Source: CAZTYI01 sp964466185 (GTDB lineage: Bacteria; Chlamydiota; Chlamydiia; Chlamydiales; SM23-39). Taken from it: a stretch of DNA of 20,762 nt. Numbering within the stretch: the first letter of the stretch is position 1; each line of letters starts with the position of its first letter. The DNA is taken from the NCBI GenBank assembly GCA_964466185.1, contig CAYXMS010000026.1, positions 1 to 20,762 of the forward strand, given 5' to 3'. This document shows, in pieces, positions 7,052 through 15,779 of the stretch. The position numbers and the translations under genes were made by a program. The notes below the pieces were generated by a model. That model saw only the letters and a program-made list of their open reading frames with translations, had not been told where the DNA came from and ran no database searches.

Positions 7052-10000
7052 ATGCTACGATTTTTTTTTCCAAAAGCTGTTTTTTGGGTAATTTTTGCAA
7101 CCAATGTTATTGTTGTTTTATTTTCTAAAGCAGATCGGGCAGAAATAAGTTTACCGCAGCCGAGTTTTTGCACAACTTCAGACCTAGAAAATTTGATTTT
7201 GGAAAACACAGATTTAGTATTTCAGCCGCGGCTTAAAAAGGAAACCGGGCTGATAGAAAATTTAGTAGATGTGCGTTCTGGCTGCATTTTAAAATATGAA
7301 GCGGATTGTTTGAGTCAAAATTTAAATGCCGGGTTGTGTTTAAGGAAAATATATGATGGTAAAAGCTGGAATTTGCGTTCTGCTTTAACAGCGTTCTATG
7401 ATCTGCAGACAAATCAGATTTTTTGTTTTGACAAAGATATAAAGCTTGGTTTTTCATGCCCGAATGTTACAGATCAAAAAATAGCAGATGTTCATTGGTG
7501 GAATAGTGCTAAAAAAAAGAAAAAGATAAAAGTTAAAAATGTCCAAAAACAGCAAGTGGAAGAACAATTTTATCCAATTGTTCTCAACACTGCTGAAACA
7601 TTGGAACAGGAAAAAACAAATAAATTAGATTATGTTGGTCGAATAGATGGTCAAAAAGAACATTTTGAGCTAATAACTCCTGATGGCAGACAGCTTTTTT
7701 ATAAAGCAGTTTTAAAATTTAAAAATAAAGAGTCCCATGAAATTTTAACAGACCGGATTACTTATTTATTAGAAAGGGAAATTCTACCGGAAAAAATTGT
7801 TTTGCATTATGAATATGACCATAGGAAAAGGATTAGTTCTATTAAAGCCTATAATTTTTTAGAAACTAAAGTTCTGTCCCGGGTTAATTTTAATTATCAT
7901 AACCCCTATTTGTTGGATTGTGATTTTGATGCTGTGACTTCTGAAGGGATGATCTGGAACTATTTTTTGGAACGAAGAAAAAAGCAGGTTTTTTTAAGAA
8001 AAGTAAAAAATAATGCCGGCCTGGAATACAGCTATTCTTATGTTCCATATAAAGACAGATATTTATTAAAAACAGCCGGTTTTATAAAACCGGCTGTTTT
8101 GGCAGATTGTGCTGTAGAGGAGCCTGATTTTAAATTTTTGGTTGAAAAAGAAAAGCTGCCAGCTGCCATTTGTCAGAATCAAAGTTTTGCGTTTGAATAT
8201 TATCCGGAAAAAAGCGGACAAGATTTAAAGGTTAAAGCGATTTTTTCCCAGAATTTAAAAGGAAAAAAAGAGCTTTTATATTCTTTTAAGTATTTATTGG
8301 GAAAAACTCAAGTTATAGACTATGCAGGCTGTACCAAAGTTTTTTATTATGATCAGCAGAAAAGGATTTATCAAATAGATTTTTTTAATGTTCAAGATGA
8401 GTTAATTTATTCTGATAGATTCATTTTTAAAGACGGCCTTTTAATCAGCCAATACCGTTTGAATCAAGATATGCAAACCTTTTCAGCATATCTTTATAAT
8501 TATGACGCCAATAGAAAATTAATTTCGCAAAGTTTAATCGGCAGTTTTTCTAAAGATCAAAAACCTTTGCAATTTGATCAAAAAAAAATGCCTGTTTTAA
8601 GTTCTGAGATAGAATCGGATACTATTTCTTGGCAGTATAATCAAGATCAAGAATTGGTTTTGGAAACGCATGGTTTTTTGCAAATCAAGTATGGTTATAA
8701 AGACGGAGAATTAGTTAATAGGTTGGTTTTTGATCAAAATCGGCTCATTAAGCGGTTTTTTTATGCATATGATGAAGACGGATTTTTAGCAGAAATTGTT
8801 CAAGATGATGGCATAGACGAGAAAAAAGCTAATTTCGTTGGAATTACAGAGCGTAAATGCATACGTTTTCAGCGTATAAAAGAAGACTTGCTTTATGGTT
8901 TTTTAAAGCAAAAAGAAGAGTTCTATCTGGATCTGGATACAAACCGGTATAAACTTTTGCGAAAAACTCTTTTTACCTATTCGCCTAGCGGCAAAATTTC
9001 AAAAGAAAAACATTTAAATGCTTCAGGCAAAGAGCTTTTTGAAATAGAAAGAGTACATGATGAGAATCAAAGACTGTGCAGTTTAAAAAACTCAAAAGGA
9101 AAAAAAATTTATTTTTCTTATGACGCTTTAGGCAGATTGATCAGAATATTTGATGGTCAAAATCGATTAGAATATCGATATCAGGATGAAAATGGAAATA
9201 TGACGGTTACAGGATGTTTTGCAGCTCATGACGGTAGAAAAAAAATTTTCAGTAAAAAATTTGATCTTTTAGGCCGCTTGATAGAAGAAGAAAATGGTTT
9301 TCAAAATAAAACCAGCTACAATTACGATGAGATGGGTTTTTTAGTTGCTAAACAATTGCCTAGTTGTTTAAACGAAGAGGGGGAAGAGACTGATATTGTT
9401 TTTAAATACGTCTTTGATGTTTGGGGCAATCAGATCTTGTCGATAAACCCCTTAGCTCAGGAAACTGCATATTCGTATAATCCGCGCGGCGAAGTGATAA
9501 AAATTAAATATCCGGATTCTAGCCAAAAAAGATTTGCTTATTATGAGCCTGGCGGACTGAGATATTATATAGACCCGATAGGGGTTAGGACATGTTATAA
9601 ATATGACGGCCAAAAAAGATTGGTCGAAAGGAAAAAACTATCTCCCCAAGGAAAAAAGCTTGCTTCGGAAGCTTTTGAATATAATAGCTGCCATTTGACA
9701 GCCCGGATTGATCCCATGGGGCGCATAAGCAGATATTTCTTTGATTATGCAGGCCGGCTGATCAAAGAAGTACAGGGGCGAAGAGAGTTTATTTATGCCT
9801 ATAATGATTTGAATCAGATTTGTTCTAAAAAAGTAGAAAATGGAGAAAATTCATATACTGTTTATTTTACGTATGCTTCGGACGGTTCTTTACTGCAAGA
9901 GAGGATCGGAAATCTAAACAATTCAGTGTTATTTAGTAAAAAATATGAAAAAACAAACAATTGTTTAAAAATCTTAAGGCCTAATAGTCAAAAACTTTTT

Positions 10001-11269
10001 CTTTATGATTCTTTAGGCCGCTTGATAAAAAAAGAAAATAGTGCTCATCAACAAAGTACAAGTTATGAATATTTGGAAGATTATGAAAATATTTTAGGGC
10101 AGAAAGTTTTGCAAATTAGAAAAAAAGACAAAAACCAGAACACTATTAAAACTTACGATGCTTTAGGCAGATTAGTTCAAAAAGAAAAAAAAGAGCCGCT
10201 TTATAAAGAAGAGAATTTTTTTGATGCTGCCTCGTATCTTAGAAAAAAAAGAATAATTGATTTTTGCTCAGAAGGATCTTTTTTGCAGGAAATTTTTTAT
10301 GAATATAAGGTTAATGGCTGTCTTGCTAAAAAAAGTATAGCTTGGCCTTTTTCTGAAAAAACTTTTTCATATGATTATGATGCAAAGGGGAAAATAGTTA
10401 AATTAATTAATCCCTCGGAAGAAATCATAGAAAAAAGTTATGATTTTTTAGGTAATTTGCAAGCTTTAAAAGCAAAAAAAGCAAATTATAGTTTTAAATA
10501 TAATCCTGCCAATGAGCTAATGGAGGTCAAAAACCTAAAAACCCAAAAAAACTCTTCTTTTGTCAGAGATGAATTCGGTCAGGTAATAAAAGAAGATTTG
10601 GAAAATGGTTTAAAACTTGGGATCCAAAGAGATGCTTTAGGGCGATGTGTTCAAATTGCTTTGCCGGATGGTTCAGACATATTATTTAATTGGTCTGTTT
10701 TGTCTTTGGAAGGATCCGGTAGAGCCTTTAACCGGCAGCTTTTATACGAACATTTTCTCTCGTCCAAAAAGCTCTCCTCTAATTATGATCGGCAAATGGA
10801 CAGTTGGAAAGAAGTTATAGGGGGCATGGATAATTTGGCTTATGAATTTGACCTGGAAAAGCAAAAGATCAGAATTAGCAGCTCTTTTTTTTATCAGGAC
10901 TTGCCTTTAAATGGCTCAGAGAATAATCAAGATGTTGTGAAAAATGCCAATGGCGACATTATTTTTAAACAAGGGTTTTATGGGCCTATAGAATATGAAT
11001 ATGACGGACTGGGCCGTTTAATATTAGAAAAAAATGGCTCTCATAAAATTGTCTATGCTTACGATGGACTTGGTCGCAAAATGCAAAAAACAGTTTATCT
11101 TTTAAAAGATGAAGGAAAATTGAAAAGCTATGAGCTGTATTTATATTTTGGAGATCAGGAAATCGGTCTTTGGAATAGCGAAGACAAATTTTTAAAGTTA
11201 AAGATAGAAGGAGATCTGTTGCGCAAAGATTTTTCTATAGTTTTAGAAAAAATTGTGGAAACTACTTAA
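7052..11269 (+). CDS. Exported Rhs/YD-repeat protein, C-terminally truncated
   Basis: A 1405-residue protein of the Rhs/YD family, which builds a large beta-cocoon usually enclosing a C-terminal toxin or effector. It has a strong start (GGAGG three bases before ATG) and an N-terminal hydrophobic segment (~9-24), so export is likely. The first ~650 residues are beta-rich with degenerate repeats and a Lys-rich patch near 151-165. Clear YD repeats follow: YDALGRLIRIF (~690), FDLLGRLIEEE (~737), FDYAGRLIKEV (~897), YDSLGRLIKKE (~986), YDALGRLVQKE (~1035), YDGLGRLILEK (~1317) and YDGLGRKMQKT (~1338). The reading frame ends soon after QEIGLWNSEDKFLKLKIEG. The HDHxGN-type region, the DPxG-type core motif and a variable toxin domain are all missing. 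The next frame downstream reads QEFDPARYMFY, so the gene may have lost its 3' part. Confidence 0.92.
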   Translation: MLRFFFPKAVFWVIFATNVIVVLFSKADRAEISLPQPSFCTTSDLENLILENTDLVFQPRLKKETGLIENLVDVRSGCILKYEADCLSQNLNAGLCLRKIYDGKSWNLRSALTAFYDLQTNQIFCFDKDIKLGFSCPNVTDQKIADVHWWNSAKKKKKIKVKNVQKQQVEEQFYPIVLNTAETLEQEKTNKLDYVGRIDGQKEHFELITPDGRQLFYKAVLKFKNKESHEILTDRITYLLEREILPEKIVLHYEYDHRKRISSIKAYNFLETKVLSRVNFNYHNPYLLDCDFDAVTSEGMIWNYFLERRKKQVFLRKVKNNAGLEYSYSYVPYKDRYLLKTAGFIKPAVLADCAVEEPDFKFLVEKEKLPAAICQNQSFAFEYYPEKSGQDLKVKAIFSQNLKGKKELLYSFKYLLGKTQVIDYAGCTKVFYYDQQKRIYQIDFFNVQDELIYSDRFIFKDGLLISQYRLNQDMQTFSAYLYNYDANRKLISQSLIGSFSKDQKPLQFDQKKMPVLSSEIESDTISWQYNQDQELVLETHGFLQIKYGYKDGELVNRLVFDQNRLIKRFFYAYDEDGFLAEIVQDDGIDEKKANFVGITERKCIRFQRIKEDLLYGFLKQKEEFYLDLDTNRYKLLRKTLFTYSPSGKISKEKHLNASGKELFEIERVHDENQRLCSLKNSKGKKIYFSYDALGRLIRIFDGQNRLEYRYQDENGNMTVTGCFAAHDGRKKIFSKKFDLLGRLIEEENGFQNKTSYNYDEMGFLVAKQLPSCLNEEGEETDIVFKYVFDVWGNQILSINPLAQETAYSYNPRGEVIKIKYPDSSQKRFAYYEPGGLRYYIDPIGVRTCYKYDGQKRLVERKKLSPQGKKLASEAFEYNSCHLTARIDPMGRISRYFFDYAGRLIKEVQGRREFIYAYNDLNQICSKKVENGENSYTVYFTYASDGSLLQERIGNLNNSVLFSKKYEKTNNCLKILRPNSQKLFLYDSLGRLIKKENSAHQQSTSYEYLEDYENILGQKVLQIRKKDKNQNTIKTYDALGRLVQKEKKEPLYKEENFFDAASYLRKKRIIDFCSEGSFLQEIFYEYKVNGCLAKKSIAWPFSEKTFSYDYDAKGKIVKLINPSEEIIEKSYDFLGNLQALKAKKANYSFKYNPANELMEVKNLKTQKNSSFVRDEFGQVIKEDLENGLKLGIQRDALGRCVQIALPDGSDILFNWSVLSLEGSGRAFNRQLLYEHFLSSKKLSSNYDRQMDSWKEVIGGMDNLAYEFDLEKQKIRISSSFFYQDLPLNGSENNQDVVKNANGDIIFKQGFYGPIEYEYDGLGRLILEKNGSHKIVYAYDGLGRKMQKTVYLLKDEGKLKSYELYLYFGDQEIGLWNSEDKFLKLKIEGDLLRKDFSIVLEKIVETT
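8069..8100. repeat. Perfect 32-bp palindrome inside the Rhs-like gene
   Basis: The half AAAACAGCCGGTTTTA (8069-8084) is followed directly by its exact reverse complement (8085-8100). On either strand it would fold into a stem with a GC-rich middle and a T4 tail, so it looks like a compact bidirectional terminator although it lies in a reading frame (coding for TAGFIKPAVLA). Confidence 0.85.
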
Positions 11270-11312
11270 ACAAGAGTTTGATCCTGCCAGATATATGTTT
11301 TATCCTATTAAA

Positions 11313-12086
11313 TTAAAATTTATATCCCAGTCCTATAATAGTTGCAAAACCTCCGGCCCACAGCTTAATCCTTGTATTGCTGTTAGTATCTATAAAAGAA
11401 TTTTTTCCCAGAAAATAGCTGAAAAAAAGATCTAAATAAAATTCTCGATATAAATGTAGCAAAGAGCCCACGCCTGCTTGTGCTCCCCAGATTTTTTTAA
11501 AAGAAACCCTGGGCACCCATGGATAGGTGTTGCTATTGTCTAATTTGGATTTGGCTAGAATTAAAGCCGGGGCTAGCTTGGCATACAAATAGACATAGCT
11601 TTTTATCGGCTGAATATATTTTACGCCCAAAGCAAGAGGTGCCAGCGTCCAGGTCACTTCGACCGTGTGGGCAATTTTCCCGTGTGAGCGCAAATAACCG
11701 GCTTCCAAATAAATATGCCAATTGTCTTTTACACTTTGATCAAATTCTAAAAGCGACATATAGCTAACATTATCATAAATGTGTCTGATGGCATTGTCCT
11801 GAAAATAAAAAGCCGCAGGTTTAAAAGTAATCATAAAACCTTTTAAAGGTTTGTAAAAAATTGCCTCTTCCGGTTTTTCTTTGGCTTTTTGATTTTTTTG
11901 TGTGTCTGCATGTTGTGAAGGTTGAATATTTTTTTCAGAAGACGGAATTTCTTTTTCAAGGGATAAGGACTTTCTCTGGATTAAAATTTCTTGCTTCTTT
12001 CCCTTCGGAAAAGAGGCTTTTTCCTGTATGGCATATGCAGAGATTAGGCTAAAGTATAAAAATAAACATAAAAAAAAATTTTGCAT
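11313..12086 (-). CDS. Probable outer-membrane beta-barrel protein
   Basis: The 257-residue product starts with a cleavable signal peptide (LISAYA, cut near residue 19). A polar Lys/Glu/Gln-rich stretch (~20-82) follows, which could be a periplasmic linker. Residues ~85-257 alternate hydrophobic and polar residues in strand-like runs rich in Tyr, Phe and Trp (HIYLEAGYLRSHG, YVYLYAKLAPALI, FYLDLFFSYFLG, FATIIGLGYKF). The final residue is Phe, the usual C-terminal signal for BAM-dependent insertion. An eight-strand barrel would fit the length. The start has a GAGGG site nine bases upstream. It lies downstream of the propeller gene on the same strand, 149 bases away, and is convergent with the Rhs-like gene. 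No specific family is recognised; a porin or adhesin role is possible. Confidence 0.75.
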   Translation of the reverse strand: MQNFFLCLFLYFSLISAYAIQEKASFPKGKKQEILIQRKSLSLEKEIPSSEKNIQPSQHADTQKNQKAKEKPEEAIFYKPLKGFMITFKPAAFYFQDNAIRHIYDNVSYMSLLEFDQSVKDNWHIYLEAGYLRSHGKIAHTVEVTWTLAPLALGVKYIQPIKSYVYLYAKLAPALILAKSKLDNSNTYPWVPRVSFKKIWGAQAGVGSLLHLYREFYLDLFFSYFLGKNSFIDTNSNTRIKLWAGGFATIIGLGYKF

Positions 12087-12235
12087 TAAATTTTCCCTCA
12101 GAAACTTAAAAAAAATAAGTTTTACATAACTTTGAATAAAATATTCTTGTTTAATTTAAATACACTACTATTTTTTAGGTTAGCATAAAAAATATTTTTA
12201 TCATCTTGTTTTTTATTAGGTCATTAGCAAAAAAA

Positions 12236-13861
12236 TTAAGAAGAAGGCATGGTTATTTTTACACTAGGTGATTCAATGTCTTCGTTAGCAATTACCGTAA
12301 AATAATAGTACTTTTCAAAATTATGTTTCATCTGATGATCTGTATAAGTACCTTTTGCAGATGTTGAGCTTAAAGACTGATTTAAAGCTGCATCTTGATA
12401 AATTTTAAAAGATGTTACTTCCGACATATTATCCCAGCTGAGCTGGTTGATTAAATCTACAGAAAGAGGAAAACGGTTTTTCTTTCTTAGGGTGTTTACT
12501 GTGGCGTTGGTTTTATATCCGTTGCCTGCCTGAATCTCATTGTTCTCGCCGGTGTTTAATTTCCAGATATATCCGGAAAGGCCGTTGCTGTTTAAGGCCA
12601 GCTGGGAATTGCTGCCGCTTGCACCTTCTGCAGAAAAGTTGAAATTATTAGACCAGCTGGCGCCTGCATTTAAAGAATAGGTGCTTTGCACCCTGGTGTT
12701 TTCGCCGGTTGATCTGTGCCAGCTGGTTAGAGCCAGATCCGAATCGTTTAAAGCTATCTGGGCAGAAGATGCATCCTGTCCCGTTGTGGATAGGTTCGTA
12801 GGCGTAGACCAGGAGGCTCCCTTGTCGCTGGAATAGGAAGACTGCACAATAGTGTTAGAGCCGTTGGACCTGTGCCATATAGCAATTGCTTTTCCGGAGC
12901 TGTTGATGGCAATTTGAGAAGCAGCGGCATTTTGTCCTGTGCTAGAAAGATTGATAGGTGATGACCAGTTTTGACCGCCATCTGAGGAATAGGCCGCCTG
13001 AACAATGGTATTGGCGCCGTTGGATCTGTACCAGACAGCTATCGCTTCGCCAGAGTCGTTCATAGCGATCTGCGGTTCGGCTGCATCTTGTCCAGTTGCG
13101 GACAAGTCAGTAGGCGAAGACCAGTTTTCGCCGTTGTCTGTAGAATATGTAGCCTGGATAATTTTGTTATCTTCGTTGTTTGTCTGCCAGACAGTAATAG
13201 CCTGGCCTGTATTGTTCAAAATTATTTGAGGATTAATAGCATTGGTGTCTTCTGCAGAAAGAGTTAATATGTTATCAGGATTCAGCCAGCTTGCTCCGCT
13301 GTCGGAAGAATAGGATGCTTGAATTACTGTTTTAGTTCCTAGTGTATTAGTCTGATTAAAAACAATCACAGCCCTGCTTGAATCATTGATGGTTATTTGT
13401 GGAACGCAGGTTTCTAATAAATGAGGGACTTCGGGGGGATCGTTGATAGTTGTAGCTTCTCCCCATGTAGCGCCGCCATCTGATGAGTAGGAGGTTTCGA
13501 CATAAGGTACCCCTTCTGTAGTAGCTGTCCAGACAGCTACTGCAGAATTGGAAGCATTTATGTTTATCTGGGGCTCGGAAGGAAGATTGGAAGAGAGTGT
13601 TTGAGACTCTGTCCAGGAAGAGTTGTTGTTTGCAGAAGAAGAGGCTTTAATATAAGAATTTTCTCCGCTTGTCAGCGCCCAAATCGCTGTTAGCTGTCCC
13701 GAATCGTTTATTGCTATTTGTGGAGCAGAAGCGCTGGAGCTGGAAATATTCGAAATTGTAGGATTCCAGTAATTAAATGGAACTAGATATTCTGCAGCTT
13801 CAAAAAAAGCTGTAGTTAACAAACAGATCAGAAAAATACTTAAAAAATTTATCAGCTTCAT
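12236..13861 (-). CDS. Secreted Asp-box (BNR) beta-propeller protein
   Basis: The 541-residue product has a signal peptide (~1-22) and a strong AAGGAG site six bases before ATG. Its body is a chain of ~52-59-residue units, each with a QIAxNxxG strand, an AIxVW strand and an Asp box (SxDxGxxW). There are eight QI-type strands (starting ~48, 98, 154, 211, 263, 315, 367, 419) and seven Asp-box-type tryptophans (83, 133, 192, 247, 299, 351, 403; the first and last boxes degenerate). This predicts a seven- or eight-bladed propeller. Residues ~455-541 look like a fibronectin type III-type domain. Sialidases share Asp boxes, but I see no RIP motif or arginine triad, so binding rather than catalysis is likely. 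The coding DNA is clearly more GC-rich than its neighbours and the last units repeat at 156 bp. Confidence 0.85.
   Translation of the reverse strand: MKLINFLSIFLICLLTTAFFEAAEYLVPFNYWNPTISNISSSSASAPQIAINDSGQLTAIWALTSGENSYIKASSSANNNSSWTESQTLSSNLPSEPQININASNSAVAVWTATTEGVPYVETSYSSDGGATWGEATTINDPPEVPHLLETCVPQITINDSSRAVIVFNQTNTLGTKTVIQASYSSDSGASWLNPDNILTLSAEDTNAINPQIILNNTGQAITVWQTNNEDNKIIQATYSTDNGENWSSPTDLSATGQDAAEPQIAMNDSGEAIAVWYRSNGANTIVQAAYSSDGGQNWSSPINLSSTGQNAAASQIAINSSGKAIAIWHRSNGSNTIVQSSYSSDKGASWSTPTNLSTTGQDASSAQIALNDSDLALTSWHRSTGENTRVQSTYSLNAGASWSNNFNFSAEGASGSNSQLALNSNGLSGYIWKLNTGENNEIQAGNGYKTNATVNTLRKKNRFPLSVDLINQLSWDNMSEVTSFKIYQDAALNQSLSSTSAKGTYTDHQMKHNFEKYYYFTVIANEDIESPSVKITMPSS
12740..13210 (-). 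repeat. 156-bp tandem repeats in the propeller gene
   Basis: A conserved GCATYYTGTCC block, seen on the + strand, occurs at 12771, 12927 and 13083, exactly 156 bases apart. Flanking text (GGYGAAGACCAG-like, then a CCGTTGGAYCTGT-like block) repeats with it. Each unit codes one 52-residue blade. The nucleotide similarity points to recent duplication or recombination between blades. Confidence 0.75.
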
Positions 13862-13975
13862 ATAAATCTCCTTTTTAAAAAGAAAATATGATAGCTTTTA
13901 AAAAATATTTTTTACTATAGAAAAGATGTTTATAGCTGGTTGAATTTTGATTGAAAAATTTTTAAAGAATGTTAT

Positions 13976-14152
13976 TTATCTTTTAAATTTTGGGTTTTTT
14001 CCATTGGCCGAATTATTTTTTTGGATAAATTTCCTCAGTTTCTTGTTACTGATATTTTCTATGAATTGAAGACCATATTTTAATATAAATTTGTGATATG
14101 AAGGTGTGCTTGGCTTTAATTTTTCTAAACTGATCATTTCAATTTGATTCAT
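13976..14152 (-). CDS. Small basic protein, 58 residues
   Basis: A 59-codon reading frame including the stop begins MNQIEMISLEKLKPSTPSYH and ends NPKFKR. An AAGGG site lies seven bases before the ATG and a TATAAT -10 (14229-14234) further upstream. It is strongly basic, with one helical stretch (KFILKYGLQFIENISNKKLRK, residues ~21-41) and a polar Lys/Asn tail. It has no signal peptide and no recognised family. It sits between the htrA terminator and the propeller gene, 114 bases from the latter, on the same strand. The ribosome binding site, clean spacing and position in an otherwise empty gap argue for a real gene, but its length leaves doubt. Codon use is AT-rich like most neighbours and unlike the propeller gene. 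Confidence 0.5.
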   Translation of the reverse strand: MNQIEMISLEKLKPSTPSYHKFILKYGLQFIENISNKKLRKFIQKNNSANGKNPKFKR

Positions 14153-14228
14153 ATGATTTCCCTTAAAATTAAAAGAAAAATTTTACTAAATTAGTTAAAA
14201 TTTTGTTTCAGATTTTAACGGATCCTTA

Positions 14229-14234
14229 ATTATA
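14229..14234 (-). promoter_or_regulatory. Candidate -10 element for the 58-residue gene
   Basis: TATAAT reads on the minus strand, just after the htrA terminator and about 75 bases before the ATG at 14152. No good -35 lies 17 bases upstream, so this is tentative. Confidence 0.3.
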
Positions 14235-14249
14235 ATAATTTGGTTAAAA

Positions 14250-14285
14250 CTAAAAACCGCTTTTTTAAAAAAAGCGGTTTTTAGT
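14250..14285 (-). terminator. Strong rho-independent terminator of htrA
   Basis: CTAAAAACCGC and GCGGTTTTTAG form a perfect 11-bp stem, extended by facing T6 and A7 runs, with T residues after it on both strands. It begins 31 bases beyond the htrA stop and insulates the downstream small gene. The symmetry makes it potentially bidirectional. Confidence 0.9.
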
Positions 14286-14315
14286 TTTTGTGATTTAATT
14301 ATTTTTTACTACTAT

Positions 14316-15752
14316 TTATTGTGTTCTGATAGTAATAAATCTGGTCATATTCTGATAACGGACCAGTAATAAAAGATGCTTTTTCTTTTCGGTTTCTTTC
14401 AATGCCGCTTGAAAATCTTCTATCGATTGCACCTTTTTCTGATTGACTTGCAATAGTTGCATTCCTGGCGTCAGACCTGCGCGTTCGGCCAAAGAACTTC
14501 TTTTAACAAAAGTAATAATCATTCCTTCTGTATTGTTGCTGATGCCGAATTTATTTAAAGTAGACGGCGGAATATTTTTGACTTCAGATACCTCAAAACC
14601 GATCTGATGGGCTTTTTTAGCAATAAAACCATCGTCTGGATGTTCTGCCAAAGCCACGTTAATCAACAATTTTTTATGGTTGCGGATTATTTTTAGTTTG
14701 ACTTTAGTTCCTGGGTCTAAAAGCGCCAGTTCATTGCGGAAATAGCCTAAATTCTTAATCGGCTTGTTGTTGTATTCAATAATAATGTCGCCTTCTTTGA
14801 GGCCTGCTTTTTCGGCAGGGGAGTTTTTAGTGACAGAAGAGATCAGGGCGCCTTCTGTTTTGTCTAAATTCAAAGCTTCAGCCATTTCTTTATCGATAGA
14901 TTGTAGATAAACTCCCAAGTAGCCTCTTTTGACAGAGCCTGTTTTAATAATTTGCTCCATGACATGTCTGGCCATTTTAGCAGGTATGGCAAAACCAATG
15001 CCCATATATCCGCCGGATCTGGAAATGATGGCTGTATTTACGCCTATGACCTGTCCCTTGATGTTTAAAAGCGGACCGCCAGAGTTACCCGGGTTAATGG
15101 CGGCATCTGTCTGAATAAAGTCTTCTAAGTCTGAAATTCTTAAGTTGTTACGGCCTTTTGCACTGATTACTCCGACAGTTACTGTAGCCTGTAAAGCAAA
15201 AGGATTGCCGATGGCAATAGCCCATTCGCCAACTTCCAGTTCGTCAGCATCAGGGCTAAAATTTAAAAAAGGCAGGTTTTTACCGTCAATTTTTACTACA
15301 GCTAGATCGGTTCTTGGATCAGAGCCGATAACTTTAGCATCGAATTCTTCTCCGCTATTTAAGGCTACTGTAATTTTAGAGGCATCTTTAACAATATGGT
15401 AATTAGTTACAATATAACCGTCGGAATTAACAATAAATCCAGATCCTCCGGAAACTTGTGGTTCAGCAGGCGCCCCTTTGAAACCGGGGCCTTTGGGATG
15501 ACCGAAAAAATGGCGGAAAAACTCATCGTTGAAAAAGTCAAAAGGGTTTTCAAAATCTTGAGGAGAATTGTCGCTGATCTCAGATTTGATAAAGACAACA
15601 GCAGGTGTTGCCTGTTTGGCAATTTGAGTAAAAGCTTTTGATGTTTGCTGCAGAACATTTTTATGGTTGTTATCCATTGCTGGTTCATTGCTGCTGCCGA
15701 AAAGGCAGATAGAACAAAGAGAAAGTAAAAGTCCAAAATTTTTGAAAGTCAT
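14316..15752 (-). CDS. htrA: Periplasmic serine protease/chaperone HtrA (DegP/Do family)
   Basis: HtrA degrades or refolds misfolded envelope proteins in the periplasm. I place the start at 15752, not the longer in-frame start at 15824, because AGGAG lies six bases upstream and the product then begins with a normal signal peptide (MTFKNFGLLLSLCSICLFGSS). The 478-residue protein has a linker (ENPFDFFNDEFF) and a trypsin-like domain with His119 (TNYHIV), Asp149 (DPRTDLAV) and Ser224 (GNSGGP), so the catalytic triad is intact. Two PDZ domains follow (~275-365 and ~380-475). Length and linker match chlamydial HtrA, which in Chlamydia is a studied virulence-linked protease. It is transcribed alone from a promoter at 15780-15808 and ends at a strong terminator. 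Likely clients are the exported proteins encoded nearby, by inference. Confidence 0.97.
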   Translation of the reverse strand: MTFKNFGLLLSLCSICLFGSSNEPAMDNNHKNVLQQTSKAFTQIAKQATPAVVFIKSEISDNSPQDFENPFDFFNDEFFRHFFGHPKGPGFKGAPAEPQVSGGSGFIVNSDGYIVTNYHIVKDASKITVALNSGEEFDAKVIGSDPRTDLAVVKIDGKNLPFLNFSPDADELEVGEWAIAIGNPFALQATVTVGVISAKGRNNLRISDLEDFIQTDAAINPGNSGGPLLNIKGQVIGVNTAIISRSGGYMGIGFAIPAKMARHVMEQIIKTGSVKRGYLGVYLQSIDKEMAEALNLDKTEGALISSVTKNSPAEKAGLKEGDIIIEYNNKPIKNLGYFRNELALLDPGTKVKLKIIRNHKKLLINVALAEHPDDGFIAKKAHQIGFEVSEVKNIPPSTLNKFGISNNTEGMIITFVKRSSLAERAGLTPGMQLLQVNQKKVQSIEDFQAALKETEKKKHLLLLVRYQNMTRFITIRTQ

Positions 15753-15779
15753 AATAGCTCCTTTTGAATAAATAACTAT

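Noticed and set aside
7052..11269. Rhs toxin/immunity system
   Set aside because: No core DPxG motif, toxin domain or candidate immunity gene is present downstream; the neighbour is a convergent beta-barrel gene.
11253..11435. Separate small + strand gene after the Rhs-like gene
   Set aside because: It starts at TTG inside the preceding gene, has no ribosome site and overlaps the beta-barrel gene antisense; it is treated as Rhs remnant or noise.
12740..13210. CRISPR array
   Set aside because: The 156-bp repeats are in frame and code propeller blades; there are no short spaced direct repeats or cas genes.
11519..13229. Antisense frames within the beta-barrel and propeller genes
   Set aside because: They lack ribosome sites and family features and arise from codon patterns of the clearly real genes on the other strand.
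12236..13861. Active sialidase
   Set aside because: Asp boxes are present but no RIP motif, arginine triad or Tyr/Glu pair could be identified, so only a propeller fold is claimed.
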